Below, piece by piece: positions 1 to 8,464 of a DNA stretch of 64,000 nt. The stretch lies in assembly GCA_021404565.1 (NCBI GenBank), contig JAAWWF010000006.1, positions 248,001 to 312,000 on the forward strand, written 5' to 3'. The notes under the pieces are model-generated. The model was not told the origin of the DNA, did no database searches, and was given only the letters and a program-made list of their open reading frames with translations. The stretch comes from Roseivirga sp. Lineage in GTDB: Bacteria > Bacteroidota > Bacteroidia > Cytophagales > Cyclobacteriaceae. Both the position numbers and the translations under genes were made by a program. Positions within the stretch are counted from its first letter, which is position 1; the number at the start of each line of letters is the position of its first letter.

Positions 1-71
1 CCTTTGAAACCGGAAAGTTGCGCGAGCTCTCACGAATCGATCTGGAAGATATCCAGGTAAGCGTCAAGTAA
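1..71 (+). CDS. 3' end of an unidentified protein (partial)
   Basis: The reading frame starting at base 3 is open and ends at the TAA at 69-71. It encodes a charged tail (FETGKLRELSRI, then DLEDIQVSVK). The frame enters from outside the window, so the product cannot be named. It converges with the minus-strand gene whose stop is at 75, leaving only three bases between the two stops. Such tight convergence supports this being a real gene end, but only 22 codons are visible and the open frame could be chance. Confidence 0.45.
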   Translation, partial: FETGKLRELSRIDLEDIQVSVK

Positions 72-74
72 TAT

Positions 75-1094
75 TCAATTCCCTTCTTTAAGGTTATCCA
101 GTCTGGCTTCAACTTCCTTAATGGCTGCAGTATAATCATGCACTGTGGCTATAGATTGTGCTTTGTGAAAATACTCTGCCGCTCTTTCGGTATTTTCCTT
201 TGCTAAATAGATGTCGCCTATTTTCAATAAAGGATAATACTCATACCTGATGAATCCGATTTCTGTGGCCAATGCCTGAGCTTCGGAATAGATTTTAATA
301 GCCATCTCGTAGTTTCCCATGGCCAGATAAACATCAGCAATCGAAGAGTAAGAAGCTGGTATAAAGGGCTTAAAACCAATTTCCTGTCTGGCTGCTAAGG
401 ATGCCTGAAAGAGCTCAAGTGCCTTGCCGAATTCCCTTGTTTGTCTGCGATAAACCTGTGCGAGATGCCGCGTATTATAAGCCAGTGCATAAGTACTATG
501 CTGCCTGCTTGATTCTACCAGTTGACGATAAGTAGGTATGAGAGAAAGAATCTCTTCTCTTTTACCTTCAGCAAGAAATTGATTATGCTTTCTCGAAATT
601 TCATTGGCATCGAGTTTGGCCAATTCATCAAGCTTTTTTTCATCGGTATAGAGACCCCTGGCCTTGTTGGCAAAAAGGAGTGCGGAATCTTTTTTTCCAA
701 CACTGCGATATGTCGAGGAAAGGGTCAGAAAATAATCAGCTCTTATGTCTGGATTTTCAGTGGTCGTAGCTGGTATATAAAACTTTTTAAGCCGATAAAG
801 GCGGTCAGTAGCATTATTCTCAAGCCTTAGTAGTATACTTTGAAACCCCTTTATTCTCAGCTCCTGTATCAGTAATTGTACTCTGTGTATGTCACTGAAC
901 TGTTCGGATTTTTCAAACTTAGTTGGAGCAATCAGAACCAGTGCCTTATCAAAATCTGCCTCAAAGAGAGATTGCTCCGATTGGTAAATCGCAGACTCAA
1001 CTGCTTTATCAATAGCCTTGATGTCGGGAGTCTGAGAGCAGGCCTGCAAAATCAAAATTAAGCATATGCTGAGACTGAGTATGGTGTTTCTCAT
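75..1094 (-). CDS. TPR-repeat lipoprotein
   Basis: A 339-residue protein with a lipoprotein signal: a hydrophobic stretch (residues 4-17) ends in LQAC, placing the lipidated cysteine at 19. From about residue 125 to the end it is built of helical pairs with the TPR pattern, clearest near 250-320 (IADVYLAMGNYEMAIKIYSE and IGDIYLAKENTERAAEYFHK). TPR lipoproteins are usually protein-protein scaffolds on a membrane face. No enzymatic or HTH domain is visible, although similar repeat arrays form the N-terminus of some Bacteroidota sensor kinases. The nearest downstream minus-strand gene is absent, so it is probably monocistronic. The function is unknown. Confidence 0.85.
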   Translation of the reverse strand: MRNTILSLSICLILILQACSQTPDIKAIDKAVESAIYQSEQSLFEADFDKALVLIAPTKFEKSEQFSDIHRVQLLIQELRIKGFQSILLRLENNATDRLYRLKKFYIPATTTENPDIRADYFLTLSSTYRSVGKKDSALLFANKARGLYTDEKKLDELAKLDANEISRKHNQFLAEGKREEILSLIPTYRQLVESSRQHSTYALAYNTRHLAQVYRRQTREFGKALELFQASLAARQEIGFKPFIPASYSSIADVYLAMGNYEMAIKIYSEAQALATEIGFIRYEYYPLLKIGDIYLAKENTERAAEYFHKAQSIATVHDYTAAIKEVEARLDNLKEGN

Positions 1095-1194
1095 AAGACT
1101 GAAGGTGGTGCCTGCTCTAACGAAAATTCAGATGATCAGTTGAGAAATGAGAATGTCCGCAGGAGCTTGTGGGTAAAAGAGGTTTCCAGGGAGC

Positions 1195-1893
1195 CTATCC
1201 AAAAAGTGTAAAGTTGCCAAACTGATCGGCTGGGGGTACATTCTTCAAAAGCTCTGGAGTATCAAAATTGCTGTCTCCCAGTTTGGGGTTTACCGTGTAG
1301 CGGTCCAGTATCTTTTCTGAGTAAGGCTTTAGAAGAGATATTGTGCTCTCTTCCGTATTGGAATCATTCAACCATTCTATAATCAGGTCTTTTTCCAGAA
1401 TTGCAGGCATGCGTGCGGTAATATCCGCTACCTCCTTGTTAGCAGGGGTGGTAATCATCATAAAGGTGTGAATGGTTTCACCCTGATCATTATCAAAGGA
1501 ATCCCAGAGGCCGGCAATAGCAAAGGGCTCATTGTCGGGCAGGAAGAAGCGATAAGGAGTGCGACCTTTCTTGGAAAGGGTCTTCCAGTCATAGAATCCA
1601 TCGGCAATAATAGCGCAGCGCTGCGTGCGTATGTAACGCCTTAGGGCAGGTCTGTCGGGGATTTGCTCTACCGGAGCCATGGTAAGCTTATCGCTTACCC
1701 TCTTGCCTTTGGCAAAGGCTGGTGTAGTACCCCAGTAAAAGAAAGAAAGCCCATCGGGATTGTCACTGGTAATTACCGGAAGCAGCTGGGTAGGGCAGGC
1801 ATTGTACCTGGGCTGAAAAGCTTCTGTCACATCTACGTTAAAAGTCTCATCAATGAGTGCTGGTGCAGAAGAGATAGAGTAGTTCAGCGGCAT
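1195..1893 (-). CDS. SRAP (YedK/HMCES-like) fold protein lacking catalytic residues
   Basis: A 232-residue protein that aligns along its length with SRAP proteins, which crosslink to abasic sites in single-stranded DNA. Family landmarks are present: FQPRYNACPTQ (26-36), FFYWG (51-55), CAIIADGFYDWK (93-104) and ARMPAIL (160-166). The four functional residues of E. coli YedK (Cys2, Asn75, Glu105, His160) are replaced by Pro2, about Ser67, Asp102 and Thr159. The N-terminus reads MPLNYS rather than MCGR. I checked the bases just upstream of this start and found no alternative codon giving an N-terminal cysteine. It may be a catalytically dead DNA-binding paralogue. It stands alone and is divergent from the E2 gene. 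Confidence 0.8.
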   Translation of the reverse strand: MPLNYSISSAPALIDETFNVDVTEAFQPRYNACPTQLLPVITSDNPDGLSFFYWGTTPAFAKGKRVSDKLTMAPVEQIPDRPALRRYIRTQRCAIIADGFYDWKTLSKKGRTPYRFFLPDNEPFAIAGLWDSFDNDQGETIHTFMMITTPANKEVADITARMPAILEKDLIIEWLNDSNTEESTISLLKPYSEKILDRYTVNPKLGDSNFDTPELLKNVPPADQFGNFTLFG

Positions 1894-2051
1894 ATCAAAC
1901 TTTTTTGAAATTTAAGGCTTGTCGGGCATAAAAACTAATCACTTTTTCAGGCCATTTTATATAATCTTAATTGTCTGGACAACTTAATAAAAGGCCTTAT
2001 TTGAGTATTTAGAGGCTATTTTCTGTGCTGACTCCAATTCATTTCTAATTA

Positions 2052-2083
2052 TTTGAATATCGGTTGATTAAAAACTATTTTTG
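2052..2083 (+). promoter_or_regulatory. Bacteroidota-type promoter of the E2 gene
   Basis: TATTTTTG at 2076-2083 matches the Bacteroidota -7 consensus TAnnTTTG exactly. TTTG at 2052-2055 lies 20 bases upstream, within the usual spacing for the -33 element. Transcription would begin near 2090, leaving a leader of under 20 bases before the ATG at 2107. The match is by eye only. Confidence 0.5.
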
Positions 2084-2106
2084 GTCCTCAAATTTTCACA
2101 GAAAGA

Positions 2107-3750
2107 ATGGCTGAAATCGTAAGAATGCCCAAGATGAGTGACACCATGGAAGAAGGTGTAATCGCTCAGTGGCATAAAAAAGTAGGAGATACCGTAGAGT
2201 CTGGTGAGCTGATGGCTGAGATAGAAACAGACAAGGCTACCATGGACTATGAATCATATAATGACGGAACGGTGCTCTACCTTGGTGCTGCTGAAGGAGA
2301 CGCTGTTCAGGTTGAAGGAATACTGGCGATTGTAGGTGAAGCAGGAGAGGATTACAAAGCGCTACTGGAAGGAGGGGCGTCTGATGGTGCTGCCACTAAT
2401 GAGGCTCCGGCAGAGGAAGCTGCACCAGTTGCTGCGGAGTCTGTTGATACGAGTTCGGTTAATGCTGAGATTGTGAGAATGCCTAAAATGAGCGACACCA
2501 TGGAAGAAGGTGTGATCGCTCAGTGGCATAAGAAAGTAGGAGATAAAGTGGAGTCCGGTGAGCTTATCGCTGAGGTAGAAACCGATAAGGCTACCATGGA
2601 TTACGAATCATATAATGACGGAACCGTTCTCTATCTGGGTGCCGCTGAAGGCGAAGCCGTAAAGGTTGAAGGCATTCTGGCGATTGTTGGAGAAGAAGGG
2701 GCTGATTATAAATTACTGCTGAAGGCTGAAGCTGCTGGTGGAAGTACTGCTCCTGTGGAGGAGGCAGCCACTACTGAAGCACCTGCTCCTGCGGCAAACA
2801 CTCCGGCACCTGCTGAGAGTCCTGCCGCACCCTTGGTCTCTGAAAATGGCCGTCTTAAAGCTTCTCCGTTGGCTAAAAAATTAGCCGCGGATAAAGGAAT
2901 TGATATCAGACAAGTGACAGGCACGGGTGATGGTGGCCGGATTGTTAAGAAGGACATTGAGAACTTTGTGCCTGCTGCAACGGTTGCGCCTGTTGTAGCT
3001 GCAGCTCCTGCCAAAACCGAGGCCGCTTCGGTACCTGCTCCGATTGCGTTACCAACAGTGGTAGGTGAGGAAAGCTTCGAGGAGGTGCGTGTTTCTCAAA
3101 TGAGAAAGACTATAGCCAAGCGATTGGCCGGCAGCAAGTTTCAGGCCCCGCATTTCTACCTTACCATGGAAATTAATATGGATAAGGCGATTGAGGCCCG
3201 TAAGAGCATGAATGAAGTTTCACCTGTGAAGATTTCATTCAATGACATGGTGATTAAAGCAGCTGCGGCTGCCTTGAAACAACACCCCGCTGTCAATTCT
3301 TCCTGGCTGGATGACAAAATTCGTATCAATCACCATATCCACATTGGTGTAGCAGTAGCTGTAGAGGAGGGACTGTTGGTGCCTGTAGTGAGATTTGCCG
3401 ATAACAAACAGCTTTCTCATATCTCTGCTGAGGTAAAAGAGCTGGGAGGTAAGGCGAAAAGTAAGAAATTACAGCCGGATGAGATGACAGGAAATACCTT
3501 TACCATTTCCAACCTTGGTATGTTCGGTATAGAGGAGTTTACAGCTATCATCAATCCACCAGATGCCTGTATCATGGCTGTGGGTGGTATAAAGCAAACG
3601 GCCATTGTGAAGGACGGTCAGCTGGCCATCGGCAATATGATGAAAGTGACGCTTTCCTGCGACCACAGGGCCGTAGATGGTGCAGTAGGTTCGGCCTTCC
3701 TGAAAACCTTCAAAGGCTTGCTGGAAGAGCCTGTGAGACTGCTGGTGTAA
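2107..3750 (+). CDS. pdhC: Pyruvate dehydrogenase complex E2, dihydrolipoyl acetyltransferase
   Basis: E2 transfers the acetyl group from E1 to coenzyme A in the cytoplasmic pyruvate dehydrogenase complex. The 547 residues contain two lipoyl domains (about 2-78 and 120-196), each with the lipoylation motif ETDKATMDYE, so the lysines are 43 and 161. Ala/Pro-rich linkers follow, then the E1/E3-binding domain (about 250-287, KASPLAKKLAADKGID) and the catalytic domain from about 320. The active-site motif DHRAVDG carries His520 and Asp524. The two lipoyl domains are almost identical in protein but differ at many silent positions. No E1 or E3 gene is adjacent. The gene has its own promoter upstream and a clear terminator downstream. 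Confidence 0.95.
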   Translation: MAEIVRMPKMSDTMEEGVIAQWHKKVGDTVESGELMAEIETDKATMDYESYNDGTVLYLGAAEGDAVQVEGILAIVGEAGEDYKALLEGGASDGAATNEAPAEEAAPVAAESVDTSSVNAEIVRMPKMSDTMEEGVIAQWHKKVGDKVESGELIAEVETDKATMDYESYNDGTVLYLGAAEGEAVKVEGILAIVGEEGADYKLLLKAEAAGGSTAPVEEAATTEAPAPAANTPAPAESPAAPLVSENGRLKASPLAKKLAADKGIDIRQVTGTGDGGRIVKKDIENFVPAATVAPVVAAAPAKTEAASVPAPIALPTVVGEESFEEVRVSQMRKTIAKRLAGSKFQAPHFYLTMEINMDKAIEARKSMNEVSPVKISFNDMVIKAAAAALKQHPAVNSSWLDDKIRINHHIHIGVAVAVEEGLLVPVVRFADNKQLSHISAEVKELGGKAKSKKLQPDEMTGNTFTISNLGMFGIEEFTAIINPPDACIMAVGGIKQTAIVKDGQLAIGNMMKVTLSCDHRAVDGAVGSAFLKTFKGLLEEPVRLLV

Positions 3751-3774
3751 GCTGGTTGTATCAAGATAAGATAG

Positions 3775-3803
3775 AGTCCTGTTGTGAAACAGGACTTTTT
3801 TTT
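3775..3803 (+). terminator. Intrinsic terminator of the E2 gene
   Basis: A perfect 9-bp stem (AGTCCTGTT / AACAGGACT) closes on the four-base loop GTGA and runs directly into eight T residues. It begins 25 bases after the E2 stop codon and should isolate hslV from upstream transcription. Confidence 0.9.
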
Positions 3804-3955
3804 GTCCTTCAGGTCAGTCTGGTGCCTTCAAAAACGTCCATTTATGACTATTTGTCAGCATTAGGCTAACTGGCAGTTTTTTAGCTATTCCACTCTCAAA
3901 TAATTGAAAGGAAAAGCTTTGTCTATATTGGCAGGCTTGATTTGAAAATAATTAT

Positions 3956-4495
3956 ATGACAAAGATCAGATCTACTACCGTATTGGCGGTAAAACATAAT
4001 GGTAGCGTATCAATAGGCGCAGACGGACAGGCAACTATGGGTAATACTGTAGCCAAGAGTAATGTTAAGAAAATAAGAAAGCTTCAGGATGGTAAGATTG
4101 TAACCGGCTTTGCCGGGTCTACAGCCGATGCCTTTACTTTATTGGAGCGTTTTGATGAAAAGCTCAACGCCCACGGGGGAAATATGGAAAGAGCAGCGAT
4201 TGAGCTGGCAAAAGACTGGCGTATGGATCGCTATCTCAGAAAGCTGGAGGCGATGCTCATTGTTGCGAATAAGGATGATATCCTGATTTTGTCAGGTACA
4301 GGAGATGTACTCAAGCCTGATAATGGTATTGCAGCCATCGGTTCAGGAAGCATGTATGCACAGGCAGCGGCCCAGGCTTTGGTTGGTCACGCCTCCGACC
4401 TGGATAGCTATAAAATTGTAGAAGAAAGCCTTAATATCGCTGCTGATATCTGTATATACACCAACCACAATTTGATTATCGAGAAAATATCCTAA
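3956..4495 (+). CDS. hslV: ATP-dependent protease subunit HslV
   Basis: HslV is the dodecameric threonine-peptidase core of the HslUV (ClpYQ) protease. The 179-residue sequence matches the family over its full length: [12 protein letters not shown] (21-32), [37 protein letters not shown] and CIYTNHN near the end. By alignment to the E. coli mature N-terminus (TTIVSV), the catalytic threonine is Thr7 in the stretch STTVLAV. A six-residue propeptide must therefore be removed, unlike in E. coli. The ATPase partner hslU is not adjacent in this window. Confidence 0.95.
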   Translation: MTKIRSTTVLAVKHNGSVSIGADGQATMGNTVAKSNVKKIRKLQDGKIVTGFAGSTADAFTLLERFDEKLNAHGGNMERAAIELAKDWRMDRYLRKLEAMLIVANKDDILILSGTGDVLKPDNGIAAIGSGSMYAQAAAQALVGHASDLDSYKIVEESLNIAADICIYTNHNLIIEKIS

Positions 4496-4612
4496 TTTTG
4501 TTTAGGACAATTTCGGTTGTCTTATTTCGCTGCACCTGTCATTTCTTAATACTCTGGGCTGTACCTTGACAAGGTATACGGTGTTTATATCTTGTCTCAG
4601 ATAACCAAGACA

Positions 4613-5140
4613 ATGAACCAAGGAATACTAAAATTTGGTCTGTTTGTGGGCATTATATGTCTCGTAAACTCCTGCGTAGATCCAAACATAAACGTTTATA
4701 ACGACCCCACCGAAGGCAAACTGCTTTTGGGTGCTACAGTGCATCTGGGGGATGGTGACGTAATAGAAAATGCAGCAATTGGTGTAAAGGACGGCTATGT
4801 TACCTTGCTGGCAGATGCTAAAGTAAGTAAGCTGGACTTAAAGAAATTTCAGGTAGAACGCCTGGGGCCGGAATATCATATTTACCCATTCAGAAAGACT
4901 CAGTTAGGTAATTCAGGCATTGTGCTGGCAAGAGCCCAGGGAGACCCCATCAACATCACAATTCGTGACCGGGAACTGGAAAAGTGTGTAACTATTGGCT
5001 GTGAGGCCATGTTGCTTATCTGCCATGGCAGCATTCAGGACAGGAATAAGTTCAGAGTGGACTATGTATTCCTGGGAAGCGAAAAGGTTAAAATCCTGAA
5101 GCAGAGTGATTACTCGGTGTCTATTATACCTAACGAATAG
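4613..5140 (+). CDS. Lipoprotein of unknown function
   Basis: The ATG at 4613 gives a 175-residue protein beginning MNQGILKFG, with a signal segment ending in LVNSC, a lipobox-like cysteine at about 23. A longer frame starts at a TTG (4592), but the ATG gives the more typical signal peptide. The mature part is beta-rich with no recognised motif (KLLLGATVHLGDGDVIENAA). Several cysteines follow near residues 136-150. I do not recognise the family. The gene lies downstream of hslV on the same strand but more than 100 bases away. Confidence 0.7.
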   Translation: MNQGILKFGLFVGIICLVNSCVDPNINVYNDPTEGKLLLGATVHLGDGDVIENAAIGVKDGYVTLLADAKVSKLDLKKFQVERLGPEYHIYPFRKTQLGNSGIVLARAQGDPINITIRDRELEKCVTIGCEAMLLICHGSIQDRNKFRVDYVFLGSEKVKILKQSDYSVSIIPNE

Positions 5141-5168
5141 AGATAGATAAAACATAGAAATTATAGAG

Positions 5169-5194
5169 AAGGCCGTTCCGAAAGGGATGGCCTT
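5169..5194 (+). terminator. Hairpin after the lipoprotein gene
   Basis: An 11-bp stem with two G-U pairs (AAGGCCGTTCC / GGGATGGCCTT) closes on a GAAA tetraloop. It sits 28 bases after the stop codon at 5140. There is no strong T run behind it, so it may be a weak or bidirectional terminator. Confidence 0.5.
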
Positions 5195-5340
5195 CCTTAT
5201 GAGCTGACCTCACACAGTCGTCTTGCAGTTAGATTGGTCTTTGGTTATTTAAGTTTCTTTTCCATTAATTACTTTTATAGTTGACCTCATGCACATAGTT
5301 TTCAAAACCTAATTTGTCGCCTTTTGAGGTCAAAGAGGAC

Positions 5341-5476
5341 CAAAAAACCTTTCCGCTAACACCAAATTCAAGGTTGGTTTTTGCCCGCAGAGCCCACGCG
5401 TACCAAATCCAACCACCTTGTATTTCGCGCAGTTATCGGCTTTGCCACCCACCTTTGTGTATAAGTTTGTAGGTGG
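5341..5476 (+). repeat. Dispersed structured intergenic repeat, copy 1
   Basis: The 495-base gap between 5140 and 5636 holds copy 1 of a family seen again at 50486-50637 and 57533-57685. Shared features, in order: CCTTTCCG, an outer arm (here CCGCTAACA, pairing imperfectly with AGTTATCGG), inner arms CAAGG-TTGG / CCAACCACCTTG, the block TTGTATTTCGCGC, and a 3' hairpin. That hairpin is CCACCT (5449-5454) / AGGTGG (5471-5476). Just upstream an unrelated 9-bp inverted repeat, TTGACCTCA / TGAGGTCAA (5281-5289, 5325-5333), takes the place of the ACTTTTTG hairpin of the other copies. I see no protein-coding signal in the gap. Confidence 0.85.
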
Positions 5477-5635
5477 TACGGAATTACATGATTTTAAAAC
5501 AAACAGCTCATCTCAATCTTATATATTGATCGGTCATTCCCTGGTCAGGGTATGGCACAGGCTTGATTTGTATCGCGTAATCTCAACTTCGGTGCTTGGA
5601 ATTTTGAAGAGTGAAGAAATGGCTTTTTTGTTTAG

Positions 5636-6823
5636 CTAGGCATTCCTTTCAATGGCCAGGCGAATGACTTCACAGCCCTTTCTCAGGTCAGTTTCTGAGA
5701 TGTTGAGGGGAGGGGCGAGTCTGAAGCTTTCAGGACAGGAAAGAAACCAGAAGGTGATGACACCATCGGCTATGCAAGCTTCTACAATCTTTTGCACACG
5801 TTCCGCACTGTCAAACTCGATGGCGAACATCAGTCCCTTTCTCCTTATTTCTTTGATAGAGGGATGGGTGATCAGTTGCTGGATGAGTCGCCCTTTTTCC
5901 TCTACCTCCTCAATCAGTCCATCATCCAGAATTACTTCCAGATTAGCCAAAGCTGCCGCACAATTGACCGGATGGCCTCCGAAAGTGGTAATATGGCCAA
6001 GTACCGGATCATGCGTTAACAGGGTCATATGCTCTTTGGAAGAGATAAAGGCACCAATCGGCATTCCACCACCCATGGCTTTGGCAATGGTGAGAATGTC
6101 AGGCACCACCTCAAAATGTTCAAAGGCAAAGAGCTTACCGGTACGCCCAAAGCCCGTCTGGACTTCATCAAAGATGAGCATGGCGCCTTTTTCAGTGCAG
6201 CGCTTGCGTAAAGCCTTAAGGTAGCCCAGAGCAGGTATGCGAACCCCGGCATCACCCTGGATGGGTTCTATGATCACGCAGGCGGTCTCTTCTGTAATCA
6301 TGGCCAGGTCGGATATTCGATTGAAGTCGATAAACTGAACATCTGGCAGCAAGGGCCTGAATGCATATTTCTTGACCTCGTTTCCCGATATGCTCAACGA
6401 GCCATGGGTGCTGCCATGGTAAGACTTTCTGCAGGATATAATACCTGTACGGCCAGTAATACGCTTGGCCAGCTTCAGTGCGCCTTCATTGGCTTCTGTA
6501 CCTGAATTGACAAAGTAGGAAGTGCTTAGAGAAGGAGGCAATATTGAAGCCAGTTTTTCGGCAAGCTTGTTCTGAGGGCTCTGGATAAACTCTCCATAGG
6601 CCATTACATGCAGATAGTCGTCTAACTGAGATTTGATGGCCTTTACGACAAGGGGATGTCTATGCCCGATATTGGTTACGGCAATGCCGGAAATGAAGTC
6701 GAGATAATCTTTTCCTTGCTTATCGTAAATGTGACTGCCCTCTGCTTTGGCCACTTCTATCTTAAGTGGGAAAGGGGAGGTTTGAGCAACATGGTCCAGG
6801 AAAATATTCTCTGCTGAAGGCAT
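5636..6823 (-). CDS. Class III aminotransferase (acetylornithine/ornithine type)
   Basis: A PLP-dependent aminotransferase of 395 residues from the start MPSAENIF at 6823. The longer open frame adds 18 residues that do not match the family. Motifs: VNSGTEANEGALKLAK (105-120), IFDEVQTGFGRTG (217-229, PLP-binding Asp219) and TIAKAMGGGMPIGAF (245-259) with the Schiff-base Lys248. Length and motifs fit the acetylornithine/ornithine/GABA aminotransferase group. The substrate cannot be settled because no arginine or proline genes are beside it. Its 3' end faces repeat copy 1. Confidence 0.9.
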   Translation of the reverse strand: MPSAENIFLDHVAQTSPFPLKIEVAKAEGSHIYDKQGKDYLDFISGIAVTNIGHRHPLVVKAIKSQLDDYLHVMAYGEFIQSPQNKLAEKLASILPPSLSTSYFVNSGTEANEGALKLAKRITGRTGIISCRKSYHGSTHGSLSISGNEVKKYAFRPLLPDVQFIDFNRISDLAMITEETACVIIEPIQGDAGVRIPALGYLKALRKRCTEKGAMLIFDEVQTGFGRTGKLFAFEHFEVVPDILTIAKAMGGGMPIGAFISSKEHMTLLTHDPVLGHITTFGGHPVNCAAALANLEVILDDGLIEEVEEKGRLIQQLITHPSIKEIRRKGLMFAIEFDSAERVQKIVEACIADGVITFWFLSCPESFRLAPPLNISETDLRKGCEVIRLAIERNA

Positions 6824-6899
6824 GCGCGAAATTAAGCAGTAAATGACGAATGTAAAACCTCTCTTAGCCTGGAACACAAACCAGTTCAGTTCTGCGCTT

Positions 6900-7925
6900 T
6901 TATGATCCGGCTTCTACCAGCAACGATTTACGGTAAGCCGAGGGGGTGGTGCCTGTGATCTTCTTAAAGGCCTGATTGAACGAAGAGAGTGTGTTGAAAC
7001 CACAATCATAAGCAATGGCGGATACGGTAATATTGGGTTTATCTCTCAAAAGGTCCTGTGCCATCCTTATTCTGTGAGAGTTAAGAAATTCCGTGAAATT
7101 CATTTCAAACTGCTCGCTGAAAATGGGGGAGAGCAGGTGTTTTGGGATTTTGGTTTCCTCCGAGAGCTTTGCCAGTGTATAGTCGTTTTGAAGGTAAGGA
7201 GCATTTGACTCAAAATGCACAGTAATCTTTGCCTTGTATTCTGAGAAGCGGCTTTTGCTCAGTTTAATGTTTTTGTATTTCGTCTTTTTATCAGTCGTAA
7301 GCTTTTGAAAGTTTTTGAGCAGGAAGAAGCTGAAAATATAGGTGACACCTGCATAAAGAGCGGGACCATAAGTATATGAGCTGATGCCTAAAACCCAGTT
7401 GGAGAAGTAAGCGATCATGACGAGACTAACACCCACGGAAAGAAGAATAAGCCAGATCGACTGGATACGCGTAAAATTACTGCGGTACTTCCAGCCGGCA
7501 TATACAATCAGGGGAAGATAAGCAACTGATTGGAAGAGCAGGGCAGTATAACCTCCGACATACCAAAAGCTGTTGAGCGTCAACCAGGGAGAAAGCAGGG
7601 TGACCAGAAAAGCGGGAACCATTTGCAACCAGAAAAGCGCAGGAAGACGTTCATCCTTATGCACTGAATAGAGGTAGTAGAGTAGCAAGGGCCCAACGGC
7701 CAGGTGTGCTGCAAAGCCAAGGTTGATAAATACCATGGACATTTCTTCGCTGAACAAATAGTAGGTAGACTTAAGCACTCTTAGCGACAATGCGGCAAAG
7801 AGTCCGCCCAGAAGAATATTAGGGCGTGTTTTCTTTTCACTGAAGAGCATAAGATATAGCGCCCACAGCAAGCTCTGAATTCCTCCAAAGCTGCAGGCAA
7901 TCAATAAAAAGTCACGGCTGTTCAT
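6900..7925 (-). CDS. AraC-family regulator with seven-helix membrane N-terminus
   Basis: 341 residues. About seven hydrophobic segments fill residues 5-210 (for example FLLIACSFGGIQSLLWALYL), and a cytoplasmic AraC-type double HTH occupies about 235-335. The HTH signature is visible in VSAIAYDCGFNTLSSFNQAF, followed by KKITGTTPSAYRKS. This architecture is common in Bacteroidota and couples a membrane sensor directly to DNA binding, though the signal is unknown. The gene precedes the aminotransferase on the same strand with a gap of about 75 bases, so the two may be co-transcribed. Confidence 0.88.
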   Translation of the reverse strand: MNSRDFLLIACSFGGIQSLLWALYLMLFSEKKTRPNILLGGLFAALSLRVLKSTYYLFSEEMSMVFINLGFAAHLAVGPLLLYYLYSVHKDERLPALFWLQMVPAFLVTLLSPWLTLNSFWYVGGYTALLFQSVAYLPLIVYAGWKYRSNFTRIQSIWLILLSVGVSLVMIAYFSNWVLGISSYTYGPALYAGVTYIFSFFLLKNFQKLTTDKKTKYKNIKLSKSRFSEYKAKITVHFESNAPYLQNDYTLAKLSEETKIPKHLLSPIFSEQFEMNFTEFLNSHRIRMAQDLLRDKPNITVSAIAYDCGFNTLSSFNQAFKKITGTTPSAYRKSLLVEAGS

Positions 7926-8131
7926 TCAGGGGTTTTCAAAAAAATAAGGTTAATGATTTACTACGAGTTTCAATACATTGAGGTCTGGATTTTCTGATTT
8001 TCTCTTGCTTTTATATCTAGCTTTTAATTAATCCGTCAGAAATATATGGAGTTTTGAGGCCTGTTCCGTGAATGGCCTGACACTTATTCTATTTTATAGA
8101 ACAAGTATTGGGTTTGTTCGTATGAGGGAAT

Positions 8132-8464
8132 ATGACCACAATATCCAGAACCGAAGAAATCTTACTATTGATGGTTTGCAAGCTGGGGGATGAGGCCTTT
8201 GCTATGCAGATCAGGGAAGAGGTAAAAGCACTAACAGGAAAACTCTATTCTATCGGGGGAATTTATGTGCCTCTCGATCGTCTGACTGCCAAAGGACTGT
8301 TGAAAATGGAAGATATGGCCTCTGATGAGGAACGAATGGGCAGGCCGAGAAGAAGGTTCGCCATAACCTCACAAGGAATAATGGCCCTTAAAGAAACACG
8401 TGAGATAGAGCAGGCCATGTGGGATATTTCTCCTGATGTGCTTCAAAAAATGGGACTAGGATGA
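8132..8464 (+). CDS. PadR-family transcriptional regulator
   Basis: A 110-residue winged-helix protein. The helix-turn-helix covers roughly residues 5-50 (EEILLLMVCKLGDEAFAMQI), and the wing carries RRRFAITSQG. Its stop overlaps the start of the next gene in ATGA (8461-8464), so the two are translationally coupled. PadR regulators of this size placed directly before FtsX-type permeases are frequent in Bacteroidota and probably regulate their own operon. Confidence 0.9.
   Translation: MTTISRTEEILLLMVCKLGDEAFAMQIREEVKALTGKLYSIGGIYVPLDRLTAKGLLKMEDMASDEERMGRPRRRFAITSQGIMALKETREIEQAMWDISPDVLQKMGLG

Noticed and set aside
5418-5639. 73-codon plus-strand frame crossing repeat copy 1
   Set aside because: It consists of the intergenic repeat read as protein; equivalent frames are not kept in the other copies.
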